From positions 806,001 through 870,000 of the forward strand of contig NZ_CDGG01000001.1 of assembly GCF_000821065.1 (NCBI RefSeq): a stretch of 64,000 nt of DNA, written 5' to 3'. The stretch is from Oceanobacillus oncorhynchi (GTDB lineage: Bacteria > Bacillota > Bacilli > Bacillales > Amphibacillaceae). The position numbers and the translations under genes were made by a program. Shown in pieces: positions 26,113 through 35,327 of this stretch. The notes under the pieces are model-generated. The model was given only the letters and a program-made list of their open reading frames with translations, did not search any database and had not been told where the DNA came from. The number at the start of each line of letters is the position of its first letter. The first letter of the stretch is position 1.

Positions 26113-29100
26113 ATGGCGAAGAAACCATCTCCGCTTTGGCAAAGATTGAATTACTTAAAGCCGAAAGAGAAATATTCCAATAACCATAGTCAACTGCAAG
26201 AAGGAAACCGTGATTGGGAAAATGTTTATAGAAGAAGATGGCAGCATGACACCGTTATTCGTTCTACCCATGGGGTTAACTGCACGGGATCATGCAGCTG
26301 GAACATCTATGTAAAAGACGGCATCGTGACATGGGAAGGGCAAGCGTTGGATTATCCGACAACTGGCCCGGATATGCCAGAATTTGAACCTCGCGGCTGC
26401 CCTAGAGGAGCCAGTTTTTCGTGGTACATTTATAGCCCTTTACGTGTGAAATATCCTTATGTAAGAAAAAAATTACTTACGCTATGGAGAGAAGCATTGC
26501 AAACCCATGAAAATCCATTAGAAGCTTGGAAAAGCATTGTAGAGGATAAGGAAAAGGCAGCATCCTATAAACAAGCAAGAGGAAAAGGCGGCCTCGCCCG
26601 TGCTGATTGGGGAGAGGTAAACAAACTGGTTGCAGCTTCCTGCTTATATACTGCCATCAAATATGGTCCGGATCGAAATGTTGGATTTTCTCCGATTCCT
26701 GCCATGTCCATGATCAGTTATGCATCAGGTAGCCGCTTCATGCACCTTCTCGGTGGTCAAATGCTGAGTTTCTATGATTGGTATGCAGACTTACCGCCGG
26801 CATCCCCGCAGATTTGGGGAGATCAGACAGATGTGCCGGAAAGCTCTGACTGGTTTAATTCAAGCTATATTATTACCTGGGGTTCGAATGTTCCGTTAAC
26901 TCGTACACCTGATGCACACTTTTTAGTGGAAGCAAGGTATAAAGGTACCAAGGTCATCTCGGTAAGTCCGGATTATGCAGAATCCACCAAATTCTCGGAT
27001 GACTGGCTGTCGGTAAAACAAGGCACGGATGGCGCAGTTGCGATGGCAATGGGGCATGTTATTTTAAATGAATTTTATGATAAAAATAAAACGCCTTATT
27101 TTGAAGACTACGCGAAGCAATATACGGATTTTCCATTTTCCGTACGTTTGAAAAAGGAAAATGGAAGGTTTACAGCAAATCGCTTTTTACATGCAAAAGA
27201 CCTTGGAATAGAATCAGAGAACAATGAATGGAAACCAGCGTTGTACAACGATCTTACCGGGGATTTTTCCATCCCGCATGGCACGATGGGATCTCGTTGG
27301 GACGAAAAAGGCAACTGGAATTTAAAACTATTTGATGAAAGAACCAACGAAAAAATTGAGCCGGTTTTAAGTTTTCTTGGCAGGGAAGATGAAGTTGTTT
27401 CTGTAGATATGCCGTACTTTGATGCAGAGACAAAGAAAGTACTTCCTCGTACCGTACCTGTAAAGCAAATCGAGATAGACGGTGAGACAGAATATATCGC
27501 AACGGTGTATGATTTAATGCTTGCCAACTACGGAATCGACCGCGGATTGGGAGGGGAGGCGGCTGCGTCCTACGATGAGATTGCGCCGTTTTCACCTGCA
27601 TGGCAGGAACAGATTACCGGAGTGGACCGCAATTTAGTAATTAAAATTGCTCGTGAATTTGCTCAAAATGCCATTGATACAAATGGACGTTCCATGATTA
27701 TCATGGGAGCCGGAATCAACCATTGGTACCATTCCGATACGATTTACAGAGCTGTTGTCAACCTTGTTCTGATGGTTGGAGCACAAGGAGTCAATGGCGG
27801 CGGCTGGGCACATTATGTCGGCCAGGAAAAATTACGTCCTGTAGAAGGCTGGACAACGGTCCAATCAGCAAAAGACTGGGGCGGACCAGCAAGATTGCAA
27901 AATGGTACTTCTTTCTTCTATTTTGCAACGGACCAATGGCGTTATGAAGAAACATCGATTAACGAGCTGGCAAGTCCAACGGTTGATAAGTCAAGATATG
28001 ATCATCCGGCAGATTATAATGTATTGGCAGCACGTTTAGGCTGGCTGCCGTCGTACCCAACCTTTAATAAAAATGGGATTGATTTATACAACGAAGCATA
28101 CGCAGCAGGAAATGAAACATCGGAACAAATTGGAAATTATGTCGCTAAGCAATTAAAGGATAAAAACTTGGAATTTGCGATTGAAGACCCGGATAATCCC
28201 GTAAACTTTCCGAGAAACTTATTTGTCTGGAGAGCGAACTTGATTTCCAGTTCTGGAAAAGGCCATGAATATTTCTTGAAGCATTTACTGGGTGCTTCCC
28301 ATGGTGTACTCAATACGGATGAAGACAGTCTTCGCCCCGAGGAAATAAAATGGCGCGAAGAAGCTCCAGAAGGTAAAGTAGACCTTCTTATCAATTTGGA
28401 TTTCCGTATGGCAGGAACCGCTTTGTATTCCGATGTTATTTTACCGGCATCTACCTGGTATGAAAAATATGATTTATCCAGTACGGATATGCACCCATTT
28501 GTGCATCCGTTCAATGCGGCTATTTCTTCTCCATGGGAAGCAAAATCAGACTGGGATATTTTTAAATCATTGGCAAAAGGCGTTTCCAATTTAGCGGAAG
28601 AAATCGATATGGATACGATGAAGGAAGTGGTTGCTACCCCGTTAAATCATGATACAAAAGCTGAAATGGCTCAGCCTTATGGAGAAATAAAGGATTGGTC
28701 CAAAGGGGAATGCGATCCAATTCCCGGAAAGACGATGCCGCAAATCCATGTGGTCGAACGGGATTATAAAAACCTTTATCATAAAATGACATCGCTCGGA
28801 CCAAATATTGTTAATAAGCCTTATGGAGAAAAAGGAATTAACTGGTCCATGAAAGAGGAATATAATCTGGCGAAAAATACCTTTGGAACAATTGATAATG
28901 GATCCATTGCTGATGGTCATCCAGATATTACCGACGCGAAGGATGCTTGTGAAGCCATTTTAATGCTTTCTTCTACCACCAATGGAAAGGTCGCTGTAAA
29001 AGCATGGGAAGCATTAGAAGAGAAAACTAATCTCGAATTAAAGGATTTGGCGGAAGAGCGGGAAGAGGAGTTATTTACGTTTGAACAAATTAATGCTCAG

Positions 29101-29796
29101 CCGAAGACGGTTATTACTTCTCCTGCATTCAGCGGCTCGGAAAAGGGTGGAAGAAGATATTCTCCTTTTACGACGAATATTGAACGAATGATTCCATTTA
29201 GAACCATTACCGGTCGTCAATCTTACTTTGTTGATCACGAAACAATGAAGGAATTTGGAGAATCCTTTGCGATATTTAAACCAATTTTGAATCAAAAACC
29301 TTTCAGCTCAAAACGGCCGGAAGTAGAAGGAAAGGAAATTACGTTAAATTATTTAACGCCGCATAATAAATGGTCTATTCATAGTATGTACTTTGATGCT
29401 CAGCCGATGCTGACGCTGTTCCGTGGAGGGCCGACGATCTGGCTGAATAACGAGGATGCAGCAGAGGTTGATGTGGAGGACAATGATTGGATTGAATGCT
29501 TCAACCGTAATGGTGTTGTCGTTGGAAGAGCAGTTGTTTCTCACCGGATTCCGAGAACCATGGCATTTATGCACCATGCGCAAGATCGTCATATCCATAC
29601 GCCGGGGACAAACTTAACAAAGAATCGCGGCGGTACGCACAATAGTCCAACGAGAATCCATGTAAAACCAACGCATATGATTGGCGGATATGGTCAATTA
29701 AGTTACGGATTCAATTATTATGGTCCAACAGGAAACCAGCGTGACTTAAATGTGGTTATACGAAAAATGAAGGAGGTGGATTGGCTTGAGGATTAA
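26113..29796 (+). CDS. narG: Respiratory nitrate reductase alpha subunit
   Basis: The 1,227-residue molybdopterin catalytic subunit that reduces nitrate to nitrite with quinol-derived electrons at the inner face of the membrane. The N-terminal FeS ligands H53, C57, C61 and C96 lie in THGVNCTGSCSW and EPRGCPRGAS. The Mo-binding region WYADLPPASPQIWGDQTD is conserved, including the aspartate expected to bind molybdenum. No Tat signal is seen, as in B. subtilis NarG. GGAGGGATTTAG precedes the ATG. The gene overlaps narH by 11 bp. Confidence 0.97.
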   Translation: MAKKPSPLWQRLNYLKPKEKYSNNHSQLQEGNRDWENVYRRRWQHDTVIRSTHGVNCTGSCSWNIYVKDGIVTWEGQALDYPTTGPDMPEFEPRGCPRGASFSWYIYSPLRVKYPYVRKKLLTLWREALQTHENPLEAWKSIVEDKEKAASYKQARGKGGLARADWGEVNKLVAASCLYTAIKYGPDRNVGFSPIPAMSMISYASGSRFMHLLGGQMLSFYDWYADLPPASPQIWGDQTDVPESSDWFNSSYIITWGSNVPLTRTPDAHFLVEARYKGTKVISVSPDYAESTKFSDDWLSVKQGTDGAVAMAMGHVILNEFYDKNKTPYFEDYAKQYTDFPFSVRLKKENGRFTANRFLHAKDLGIESENNEWKPALYNDLTGDFSIPHGTMGSRWDEKGNWNLKLFDERTNEKIEPVLSFLGREDEVVSVDMPYFDAETKKVLPRTVPVKQIEIDGETEYIATVYDLMLANYGIDRGLGGEAAASYDEIAPFSPAWQEQITGVDRNLVIKIAREFAQNAIDTNGRSMIIMGAGINHWYHSDTIYRAVVNLVLMVGAQGVNGGGWAHYVGQEKLRPVEGWTTVQSAKDWGGPARLQNGTSFFYFATDQWRYEETSINELASPTVDKSRYDHPADYNVLAARLGWLPSYPTFNKNGIDLYNEAYAAGNETSEQIGNYVAKQLKDKNLEFAIEDPDNPVNFPRNLFVWRANLISSSGKGHEYFLKHLLGASHGVLNTDEDSLRPEEIKWREEAPEGKVDLLINLDFRMAGTALYSDVILPASTWYEKYDLSSTDMHPFVHPFNAAISSPWEAKSDWDIFKSLAKGVSNLAEEIDMDTMKEVVATPLNHDTKAEMAQPYGEIKDWSKGECDPIPGKTMPQIHVVERDYKNLYHKMTSLGPNIVNKPYGEKGINWSMKEEYNLAKNTFGTIDNGSIADGHPDITDAKDACEAILMLSSTTNGKVAVKAWEALEEKTNLELKDLAEEREEELFTFEQINAQPKTVITSPAFSGSEKGGRRYSPFTTNIERMIPFRTITGRQSYFVDHETMKEFGESFAIFKPILNQKPFSSKRPEVEGKEITLNYLTPHNKWSIHSMYFDAQPMLTLFRGGPTIWLNNEDAAEVDVEDNDWIECFNRNGVVVGRAVVSHRIPRTMAFMHHAQDRHIHTPGTNLTKNRGGTHNSPTRIHVKPTHMIGGYGQLSYGFNYYGPTGNQRDLNVVIRKMKEVDWLED

Positions 29797-31258
29797 AGCG
29801 CAAGTCGGGATGGTCATGAACTTGGATAAATGTATTGGATGCCATACATGCAGTGTGACATGTAAAAATACATGGACGAATCGCCCAGGTGCTGAATATA
29901 TGTACTTCAATAATGTAGAGACCAAACCAGGTATTGGTTATCCAAAACAATGGGAAGATCAGGAGAAATATAAAGGCGGCTGGGAGCTGCATAAGGGTGA
30001 ATTACGTTTAAAATCAGGCTCCAAAACAAACCGATTAATGAACCTGTTTTATAACCCTCACCAACCAGAGCTGGATGATTATTATGAACCTTGGAACTAT
30101 GATTATGAAACGTTGACCAACAGTCCGGAAAAAAATCATCAGCCGGTTGCCCGGGCAAAATCAGCAATCACTGGAGAATTTATGGATTTGGAATGGGGAC
30201 CAAACTGGGAGGATGACCTGGCTGGAGGTCATATTACCGGACTCCGTGACCCAAACGTGGTGCAGATGGAAGAGTCCATTAAAACGGAATTTGAAGAAGT
30301 ATTTATGATGTATCTCCCGCGTATTTGCGAACATTGCATTAATGCACCATGTGTATCTTCTTGTCCATCAGGTGCGATGTACAAACGAGATGAGGATGGC
30401 ATCGTGCTTGTTGATCAAAATGCATGCCGTGCTTGGAGACACTGTACGACTTCCTGTCCGTATAAAAAAGTGTATTTTAACTGGCAGACCAATAAAGCAG
30501 AAAAATGCACGATGTGTTATCCAAGAATTGAAAATGGCCAGCCGACGATTTGTTCAGAGACTTGTGTCGGACGGATCCGTTATATCGGAATCATGCTGTA
30601 TGACGTGGACCGAGTACTGGAAGCAGCTTCTGTGGAAGACGAAAAGGATTTATACCATGCACAACTGGATATTTTCCAGGATCCAAATGATCCTGAAGTA
30701 ATTGAGCAAGCAAAAAAAGATGGTATTCCAATGGATTGGATTGAAGCAGCACAGAAATCACCGCTGTACAAAATGATTATTGATTGGAAAATTGCCTTAC
30801 CATTGCATCCAGAATATAGAACCATGCCGATGGTTTGGTATGTACCGCCGCTTAGCCCGGTCATGAACATGATTGAAGGCAAAGGGAGTACCGCAGATAC
30901 AGCGGACATTTTCCCGGCAATTGATGACATGCGTATTCCCATCGAATACCTTGCTAATTTGTTAACCGCTGGAGATACCGGTCATATTCGTAAGGTGCTT
31001 AAGAAAATGGCAGTAATGCGCAGCTATATGCGGGCTGAGCAAACTGGAAAGGACTTTGACAGTGATTTGATTACCGAACTTGGCTTAACAGAAAAAGCAA
31101 TTAAAGAAATGTATCGTTTATTAGCGATTGCGAAATATGATGATCGATTTGTTATTCCTAGAAGCCATAGAGAAGAAGTTGCCGACCTTTATGAAGAACA
31201 GGGAGCATGCGGTTTGGACTTCGCAGGCGGACCAGGAAGCTGTGGTGTATTGCAATAA
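29786..31258 (+). CDS. narH: Respiratory nitrate reductase beta subunit
   Basis: A 490-residue electron-transfer subunit with four cysteine groups: CIGCHTCSVTCKN near the N-terminus, CEHCINAPCVSSCP, CRAWRHCTTSCPYKK (tryptophan replacing a cysteine, as expected for the [3Fe-4S] cluster) and CTMCYPRIENGQPTICSETC. The start is a TTG at 29786, supported by GGAGG 9 nt upstream and by the conserved N-terminus MRIKAQVGMVMNLDKC. It lies inside the end of narG, so translation is coupled. Confidence 0.97.
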   Translation: MRIKAQVGMVMNLDKCIGCHTCSVTCKNTWTNRPGAEYMYFNNVETKPGIGYPKQWEDQEKYKGGWELHKGELRLKSGSKTNRLMNLFYNPHQPELDDYYEPWNYDYETLTNSPEKNHQPVARAKSAITGEFMDLEWGPNWEDDLAGGHITGLRDPNVVQMEESIKTEFEEVFMMYLPRICEHCINAPCVSSCPSGAMYKRDEDGIVLVDQNACRAWRHCTTSCPYKKVYFNWQTNKAEKCTMCYPRIENGQPTICSETCVGRIRYIGIMLYDVDRVLEAASVEDEKDLYHAQLDIFQDPNDPEVIEQAKKDGIPMDWIEAAQKSPLYKMIIDWKIALPLHPEYRTMPMVWYVPPLSPVMNMIEGKGSTADTADIFPAIDDMRIPIEYLANLLTAGDTGHIRKVLKKMAVMRSYMRAEQTGKDFDSDLITELGLTEKAIKEMYRLLAIAKYDDRFVIPRSHREEVADLYEEQGACGLDFAGGPGSCGVLQ

Positions 31259-31264
31259 GAATAT

Positions 31265-31294
31265 AGGATTGGTAAACAAGGCTTTGCCAATCCT
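31265..31294 (+). other. Hairpin between narH and narJ
   Basis: AGGATTGG (31265-31272) pairs perfectly with CCAATCCT (31287-31294). It is not followed by a T run, so it is more likely an intra-operon RNA element affecting stability or relative expression than a terminator. Confidence 0.5.
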
Positions 31295-31318
31295 GGTTTC
31301 AAATAAGGAGTGAAGACG

Positions 31319-31855
31319 ATGAATCCATCAATCTATCAACTGATTTCTTTTCTTTTAACCTATCCAAATCAACAAATGAAAGAATTTTTGCCGGAAATAA
31401 GTGAGGAGATAGAAGAACTATCAACAGATGGTGTCAAAGAAAATCTGCAGCAGTTTATTCATGAGGTTGACCGTTTGTCGCTGGATGACTGGGTGGCGCA
31501 TTATATTAACCATTTTGACTTCGGCAGGTTAACCAATCTTTATGTAACGTATTTGAAATTAGGGGAACAGCGGGAAAGAGGACTGGAATTATTAAAACTA
31601 AAAAAATATTATGAGGCACATGGGTTTGAGGTAACAGATAAGGAATTACCAGATTACTTACCGATCCTATTAGAATTTTGTGCCCATGTCCCGGTAGAAA
31701 CAAGCAATGAGATACTAGATATGCATGGAAAAGCAATTGCTGAAATCCAAAAGAAATTACAGAAGGAAAATAGTTTTTATCATATCTTATTTGAGGCTCT
31801 TTTCATACAGATGGAGAGTCATGGACTACATGTCGTAACAGAAGACGCCATTTAG
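31319..31855 (+). CDS. narJ: Nitrate reductase molybdenum cofactor assembly chaperone
   Basis: A 178-residue chaperone of the NarJ/TorD family that holds NarG until the cofactor is inserted; it is not part of the final enzyme. The start YQLISFLLTYPNQQMKEFLPE and the ELPDYLPILLEFCAHVP segment (the conserved LPDYLP.LLEF core) identify it. The ATG at 31319 has AAGGAG 8 nt upstream; the GTG at 31310 is too close to that site. Confidence 0.94.
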   Translation: MNPSIYQLISFLLTYPNQQMKEFLPEISEEIEELSTDGVKENLQQFIHEVDRLSLDDWVAHYINHFDFGRLTNLYVTYLKLGEQRERGLELLKLKKYYEAHGFEVTDKELPDYLPILLEFCAHVPVETSNEILDMHGKAIAEIQKKLQKENSFYHILFEALFIQMESHGLHVVTEDAI

Positions 31856-31866
31856 GAGGGAAACAG

Positions 31867-32562
31867 ATGGACCTATTATTATGGGGCGTATTTCCTTATA
31901 TTGTACTAACGATTTTTATTTTAGGACATATTTATCGCTATCAAAAGGATCAATTCGGCTGGACAACCAAATCAAGTGAATTTTTGGAGAAAAAACAGCT
32001 ACGAGTTGGTTCGCTTTTATTTCACTGGGGGCTCCTATTCGTGTTTGGCGGGCATGTCCTTGGCTTGATTATTCCGGTGGGCTTCTATAATGCCTTAGGG
32101 ATTACAGAGCATCAATACCATATGATTGCCATCGGTTTCGGAGTGCCTGCTGGTATCGCCGCATTTGCAGGAATCCTTCTGTTAACCTATCGAAGGATTA
32201 GTGTAAAACGAATCAAAGCGACCACTTCTCCCGGTGATTGGGCAGCTTTAATTTTTGTTCTTTTAGCACTCCTGTCCGGTTTGATAGCAACTTCATTCAA
32301 TGTAGATGCTCAGGGTTTTGATTATCGAACAACCATTGCGCCATGGTTAAGAGGATTATTTATTTTTAACCTGCAGCCAGAGCTGATGCAATCCGTCCCA
32401 ATTTGGTTTAAGATACACATCTACTGTACATTCGCATTATATGTTATCTGGCCATTTACCAGATTGGTGCACGCTTTTAGCTTCCCATTACGCTATTTAC
32501 GCAGAAGCTATGTTATTTACAAAAAACGTGTGCCAAGGAATACAACCAAAGAGAGCTTTTAA
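31867..32562 (+). CDS. narI: Respiratory nitrate reductase gamma subunit (cytochrome b)
   Basis: A 231-residue diheme b-type membrane subunit with about five transmembrane helices. It takes electrons from menaquinol and anchors NarGH. Heme-ligand histidines are visible in ILGHIYRYQ, FHWGLLFVFGGHVLG, KIHIYCTFALY and TRLVHAFSFPLRYL. TAGGAGGG precedes the ATG, 11 nt after narJ. It ends the narGHJI operon. Confidence 0.96.
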   Translation: MDLLLWGVFPYIVLTIFILGHIYRYQKDQFGWTTKSSEFLEKKQLRVGSLLFHWGLLFVFGGHVLGLIIPVGFYNALGITEHQYHMIAIGFGVPAGIAAFAGILLLTYRRISVKRIKATTSPGDWAALIFVLLALLSGLIATSFNVDAQGFDYRTTIAPWLRGLFIFNLQPELMQSVPIWFKIHIYCTFALYVIWPFTRLVHAFSFPLRYLRRSYVIYKKRVPRNTTKESF

Positions 32563-32578
32563 ACATGCTCTCTTTTTG
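32548..32578 (+). terminator. Terminator of narGHJI
   Basis: AAAGAGAGC (32548-32556) and GCTCTCTTT (32567-32575) form a 9-bp stem overlapping the narI stop, followed by TT. Confidence 0.8.
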
Positions 32579-32615
32579 ACTATTAATTTATATCAATGAG
32601 AATATGATTAACCAT

Positions 32616-32637
32616 GTTGTCGGATTAACCTGACAAC
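32616..32637. promoter_or_regulatory. Inverted repeat upstream of the TPR gene
   Basis: GTTGTC (32616-32621) and GACAAC (32632-32637) flank GGATTAACCT, 60 bp before the TPR gene start. It may be an operator for that gene; no FNR box was found here. Confidence 0.35.
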
Positions 32638-32696
32638 TTTGACGTAGTTACTCATCTTACAAAAAAGTCAATAATAAATTTAGGTGGTGAGTGTTT

Positions 32697-34184
32697 ATGA
32701 CGACAAATGTGGAATTTCCTTTATCTGTTTATCAAGAATTAAAGGAAGACATTATTAATGGAAAGCTAGATGAAGTGAAAGAATCGGTCAAAGTATTAGA
32801 AAGTCGGCTGGGAGGTAAAGAATTCTCCGTAACAGAGGAGTTCTTTGTCCGAAGTGTTTTGGGAAAGTATTATCGTAAAGTGAAAAATTACGACAAATCT
32901 GGAGAGTACAGCCGCAGTGCTATTCGCCTTTCCAAAAATATCGGGAAAGATTATTTAGAAGAGGTTATTGATACGTACCTGGATTATGCTCATTTAGAAA
33001 TAGAATATGGCCAGGAGTCCAATGGAAGAATAGAGCTTGCAAAATTATTGGCTCTTCTGGATACAAATCATTATCAGGATGCGTACACATATGGTGTGAT
33101 TTACAGCAGTTTAGCCAAAGTATCCTTACATGAAGAAAATATAGAAAGCGGTATGAAACAGTATGAGAAAGCATTGCATTATTACAGTGAGGCGCTGCCT
33201 GAAACACACCCCGTTCTAATTTCTGCTAAATACACATTATCTGATGTATTGGTGCAGATTGAAAATTATGCGGAAGCCCTGGAGCTGCATCAGCAAATCT
33301 GGAATACTCATAAGAAGGAAAAAGATCAGCTTTCCGAAGCGAGAGAACTCTTAAAAATTGGTGAAATAAACTTTTATATCGATTTAAAAGAAGCAAGAAA
33401 AGTGATAACGAAATCAATCAAAACGCTTGCGTCGTTACCAGAGGAATTTCCTTTAGACATAGCTAAAGCTGTGTTGATGCTAGCTGAAATTGATGAAAAT
33501 ATGGGGAACTTCCCTAGAGCAATCAATTATTATAAACAAGCGCTGGGGCAGTTAATAAAGATTTATGAGAAAAATCATTTTATGATTGTCTATATTTATT
33601 CAAAAATTGGAACCATCTCTATTCGGACGTTTAAAATTAGCCAGGCAAAAGAATATTTAGAAGAAGGATTAATGTTATCTCATCCCTTTCCAAAAATTCG
33701 TATGCAATTTCTATATGCATTAGGAAAAATTTATTCGGATGAGAAAAGCTATGACAAAGCGGAAGCGGTTTTTGCATCGTTTTTAGAAAATTTGGAGAAG
33801 GAAGACCGTAAAAATTCGATGGCGTATGGAAATACACTGCAAGCGCTTGGGTTTAACTATATCGACCAAAATCAAATTGAAAAAGCTTTTGAACTGTACG
33901 AAGAAGCCTTGGCCACCTACGATAACATTTCCAATTGCAAAGAGGAAAAGGGCCTGACTCTCATTCGGCTGGGATACTGTTATGAAAATAGGAAAGAACC
34001 TAATCGAAAGAAAGCGGAACAATGCTATGAAAAAGGGTTTAAACAAATCGAAAAAACGCCTAATAAAGAACTGCTGGAAGAAGCATTAGCCGGTATCATT
34101 GACTTCTACAGCAGAAATGACCAGCCAGAGAAAAGAAAAATATATGAAGAAAAATTTGTACAGCTGACGAATAAGAACCAATAG
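32697..34184 (+). CDS. TPR-repeat protein of unknown function in the nitrate island
   Basis: A soluble 495-residue protein made almost wholly of tetratricopeptide-like helical pairs, for example YGVIYSSLAKVSLHEENIES, ALELHQQIWNTHKK, AINYYKQALGQLIKIYEK, YDKAEAVFASFLENLEKE and IEKAFELYEEALATYDNI. No enzymatic, DNA-binding or phosphatase motif was seen and it is longer than Rap proteins. The ATG at 32697 has AGGTGG 9 nt upstream; the GTG at 32691 is too close. It has its own start after the narI terminator and ends 117 bp before moaA. A scaffold or sensory role is possible, but nothing in the sequence fixes it. Confidence 0.75.
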   Translation: MTTNVEFPLSVYQELKEDIINGKLDEVKESVKVLESRLGGKEFSVTEEFFVRSVLGKYYRKVKNYDKSGEYSRSAIRLSKNIGKDYLEEVIDTYLDYAHLEIEYGQESNGRIELAKLLALLDTNHYQDAYTYGVIYSSLAKVSLHEENIESGMKQYEKALHYYSEALPETHPVLISAKYTLSDVLVQIENYAEALELHQQIWNTHKKEKDQLSEARELLKIGEINFYIDLKEARKVITKSIKTLASLPEEFPLDIAKAVLMLAEIDENMGNFPRAINYYKQALGQLIKIYEKNHFMIVYIYSKIGTISIRTFKISQAKEYLEEGLMLSHPFPKIRMQFLYALGKIYSDEKSYDKAEAVFASFLENLEKEDRKNSMAYGNTLQALGFNYIDQNQIEKAFELYEEALATYDNISNCKEEKGLTLIRLGYCYENRKEPNRKKAEQCYEKGFKQIEKTPNKELLEEALAGIIDFYSRNDQPEKRKIYEEKFVQLTNKNQ

Positions 34185-34226
34185 CTTCATCTATTGAAAA
34201 AATAAATATGTACAAATATACACGTG

Positions 34227-34269
34227 AGTGATGTTTTTCACAACCTATCCCGGTCGAATCATGTAAACT
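34227..34269 (+). promoter_or_regulatory. FNR box and -10 element of the moaA operon
   Basis: AGTGA-TGTTTT-TCACA (34227-34242) shares its spacer with the narG box and differs from the consensus at one base. TAAACT at 34264-34269, preceded by TG, places the box at about -41.5 from a start near 34276. This ties cofactor synthesis to anaerobic Fnr control. Confidence 0.8.
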
Positions 34270-34301
34270 TGCCCTATGATAGATAAAAGGAGGGAGCCAA
34301 C

Positions 34302-35312
34302 GTGTCCGTTATAACAGATAAATTGGGCCGCCCGCTGAAGGATCTTCGGATTTCCGTAATCGATCGTTGTAATTTTAGATGTACGTATTGTATGCCGAAA
34401 GAGATTTTTGGCAAGGATTTTGTCTTTATGCCAAGAGAGCAGCTATTAAGCTTTGAGGAAATCGAACGCATAGCCAAAATCTATGTCGGTTTGGGTGTTC
34501 GAAAAATAAGATTAACTGGGGGAGAGCCTCTTTTACGAAGAGATTTACCCAATTTAATAAAAAAATTAACAGAAATTGATGGGTTAGAAGATATCGGTTT
34601 AACGACAAATGGTTCGTTATTGGGACATATGGCAGAGAGGTTAAAAGAAGCCGGTCTTCAGCGTGTCAATGTCAGTTTAGATGCATTAGATGAAGAATTA
34701 TTTCAATCAATAAATGATAGTGGGGTCAAACCGGAGCGTGTCCTAAAAGGAATCGGGAAAGCGAAAGAAGCAGGTCTGGAAGTGAAAGTGAATATGGTCG
34801 TAAAAAAAGGAATGAATGATAAAGAAATCATTCCGATGGCCGCCTATTTTAAAGAGCAGGGAATTGCGTTGAGATATATCGAATTTATGGATGTCGGCCA
34901 GTCAAACGGCTGGGATTTTAGCAAGGTCATCACAAAGAAACAAATCTTCGAGGAACTAAGGCAACATTTTGATCTGGAGCCTGTGGAACCGGCATACCTC
35001 GGTGAAGTTGCCCAGCGCTACCGTTACCGGGGCACGAGTGCAGAGGTTGGATTTATCACTTCCGTGTCAGAATCCTTCTGTTCCACTTGTACAAGGGCAA
35101 GGATTGCTGCAGATGGGAAAATGTATACCTGTTTGTTTGCGGAGAAAGGTATTGATTTCAGAGAAATGCTGCGTTCCGGTATGTGTGATGAAGAAATCAA
35201 AGATGAAGTTGTACACATATGGAATCATCGGGCAGATCGCTATTCTGATGAACGAACTGAAGAATCTGCAAAAAACAGAAGTAAAATTGAAATGTCTTAC
35301 ATTGGCGGTTAA
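34302..35312 (+). CDS. moaA: GTP 3',8-cyclase (molybdenum cofactor synthesis)
   Basis: A 336-residue radical SAM enzyme that starts molybdopterin synthesis by cyclising GTP. The SAM-cluster cysteines C23, C27 and C30 lie in [14 protein letters not shown]; the C-terminal cluster lies in [32 protein letters not shown] is the SAM-binding GGEP motif. It begins with GTG at 34302 after AAAGGAGGGAG. The usual C-terminal Gly-Gly is present, after SYI. Confidence 0.95.
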   Translation: MSVITDKLGRPLKDLRISVIDRCNFRCTYCMPKEIFGKDFVFMPREQLLSFEEIERIAKIYVGLGVRKIRLTGGEPLLRRDLPNLIKKLTEIDGLEDIGLTTNGSLLGHMAERLKEAGLQRVNVSLDALDEELFQSINDSGVKPERVLKGIGKAKEAGLEVKVNMVVKKGMNDKEIIPMAAYFKEQGIALRYIEFMDVGQSNGWDFSKVITKKQIFEELRQHFDLEPVEPAYLGEVAQRYRYRGTSAEVGFITSVSESFCSTCTRARIAADGKMYTCLFAEKGIDFREMLRSGMCDEEIKDEVVHIWNHRADRYSDERTEESAKNRSKIEMSYIGG

Positions 35313-35327
35313 AGGACAGTGATAGAG

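Noticed and set aside
27108-27601. Long minus-strand frames (115-139 codons) inside narG.
   Set aside because: They oppose a certain gene with conserved codons, lack start signals and show no domain; they are frame shadows.
34185-34301. Possible Mo-cofactor riboswitch before moaA.
   Set aside because: The leader from the predicted start near 34276 is only about 26 nt, far too short for that riboswitch; FNR control explains the region.
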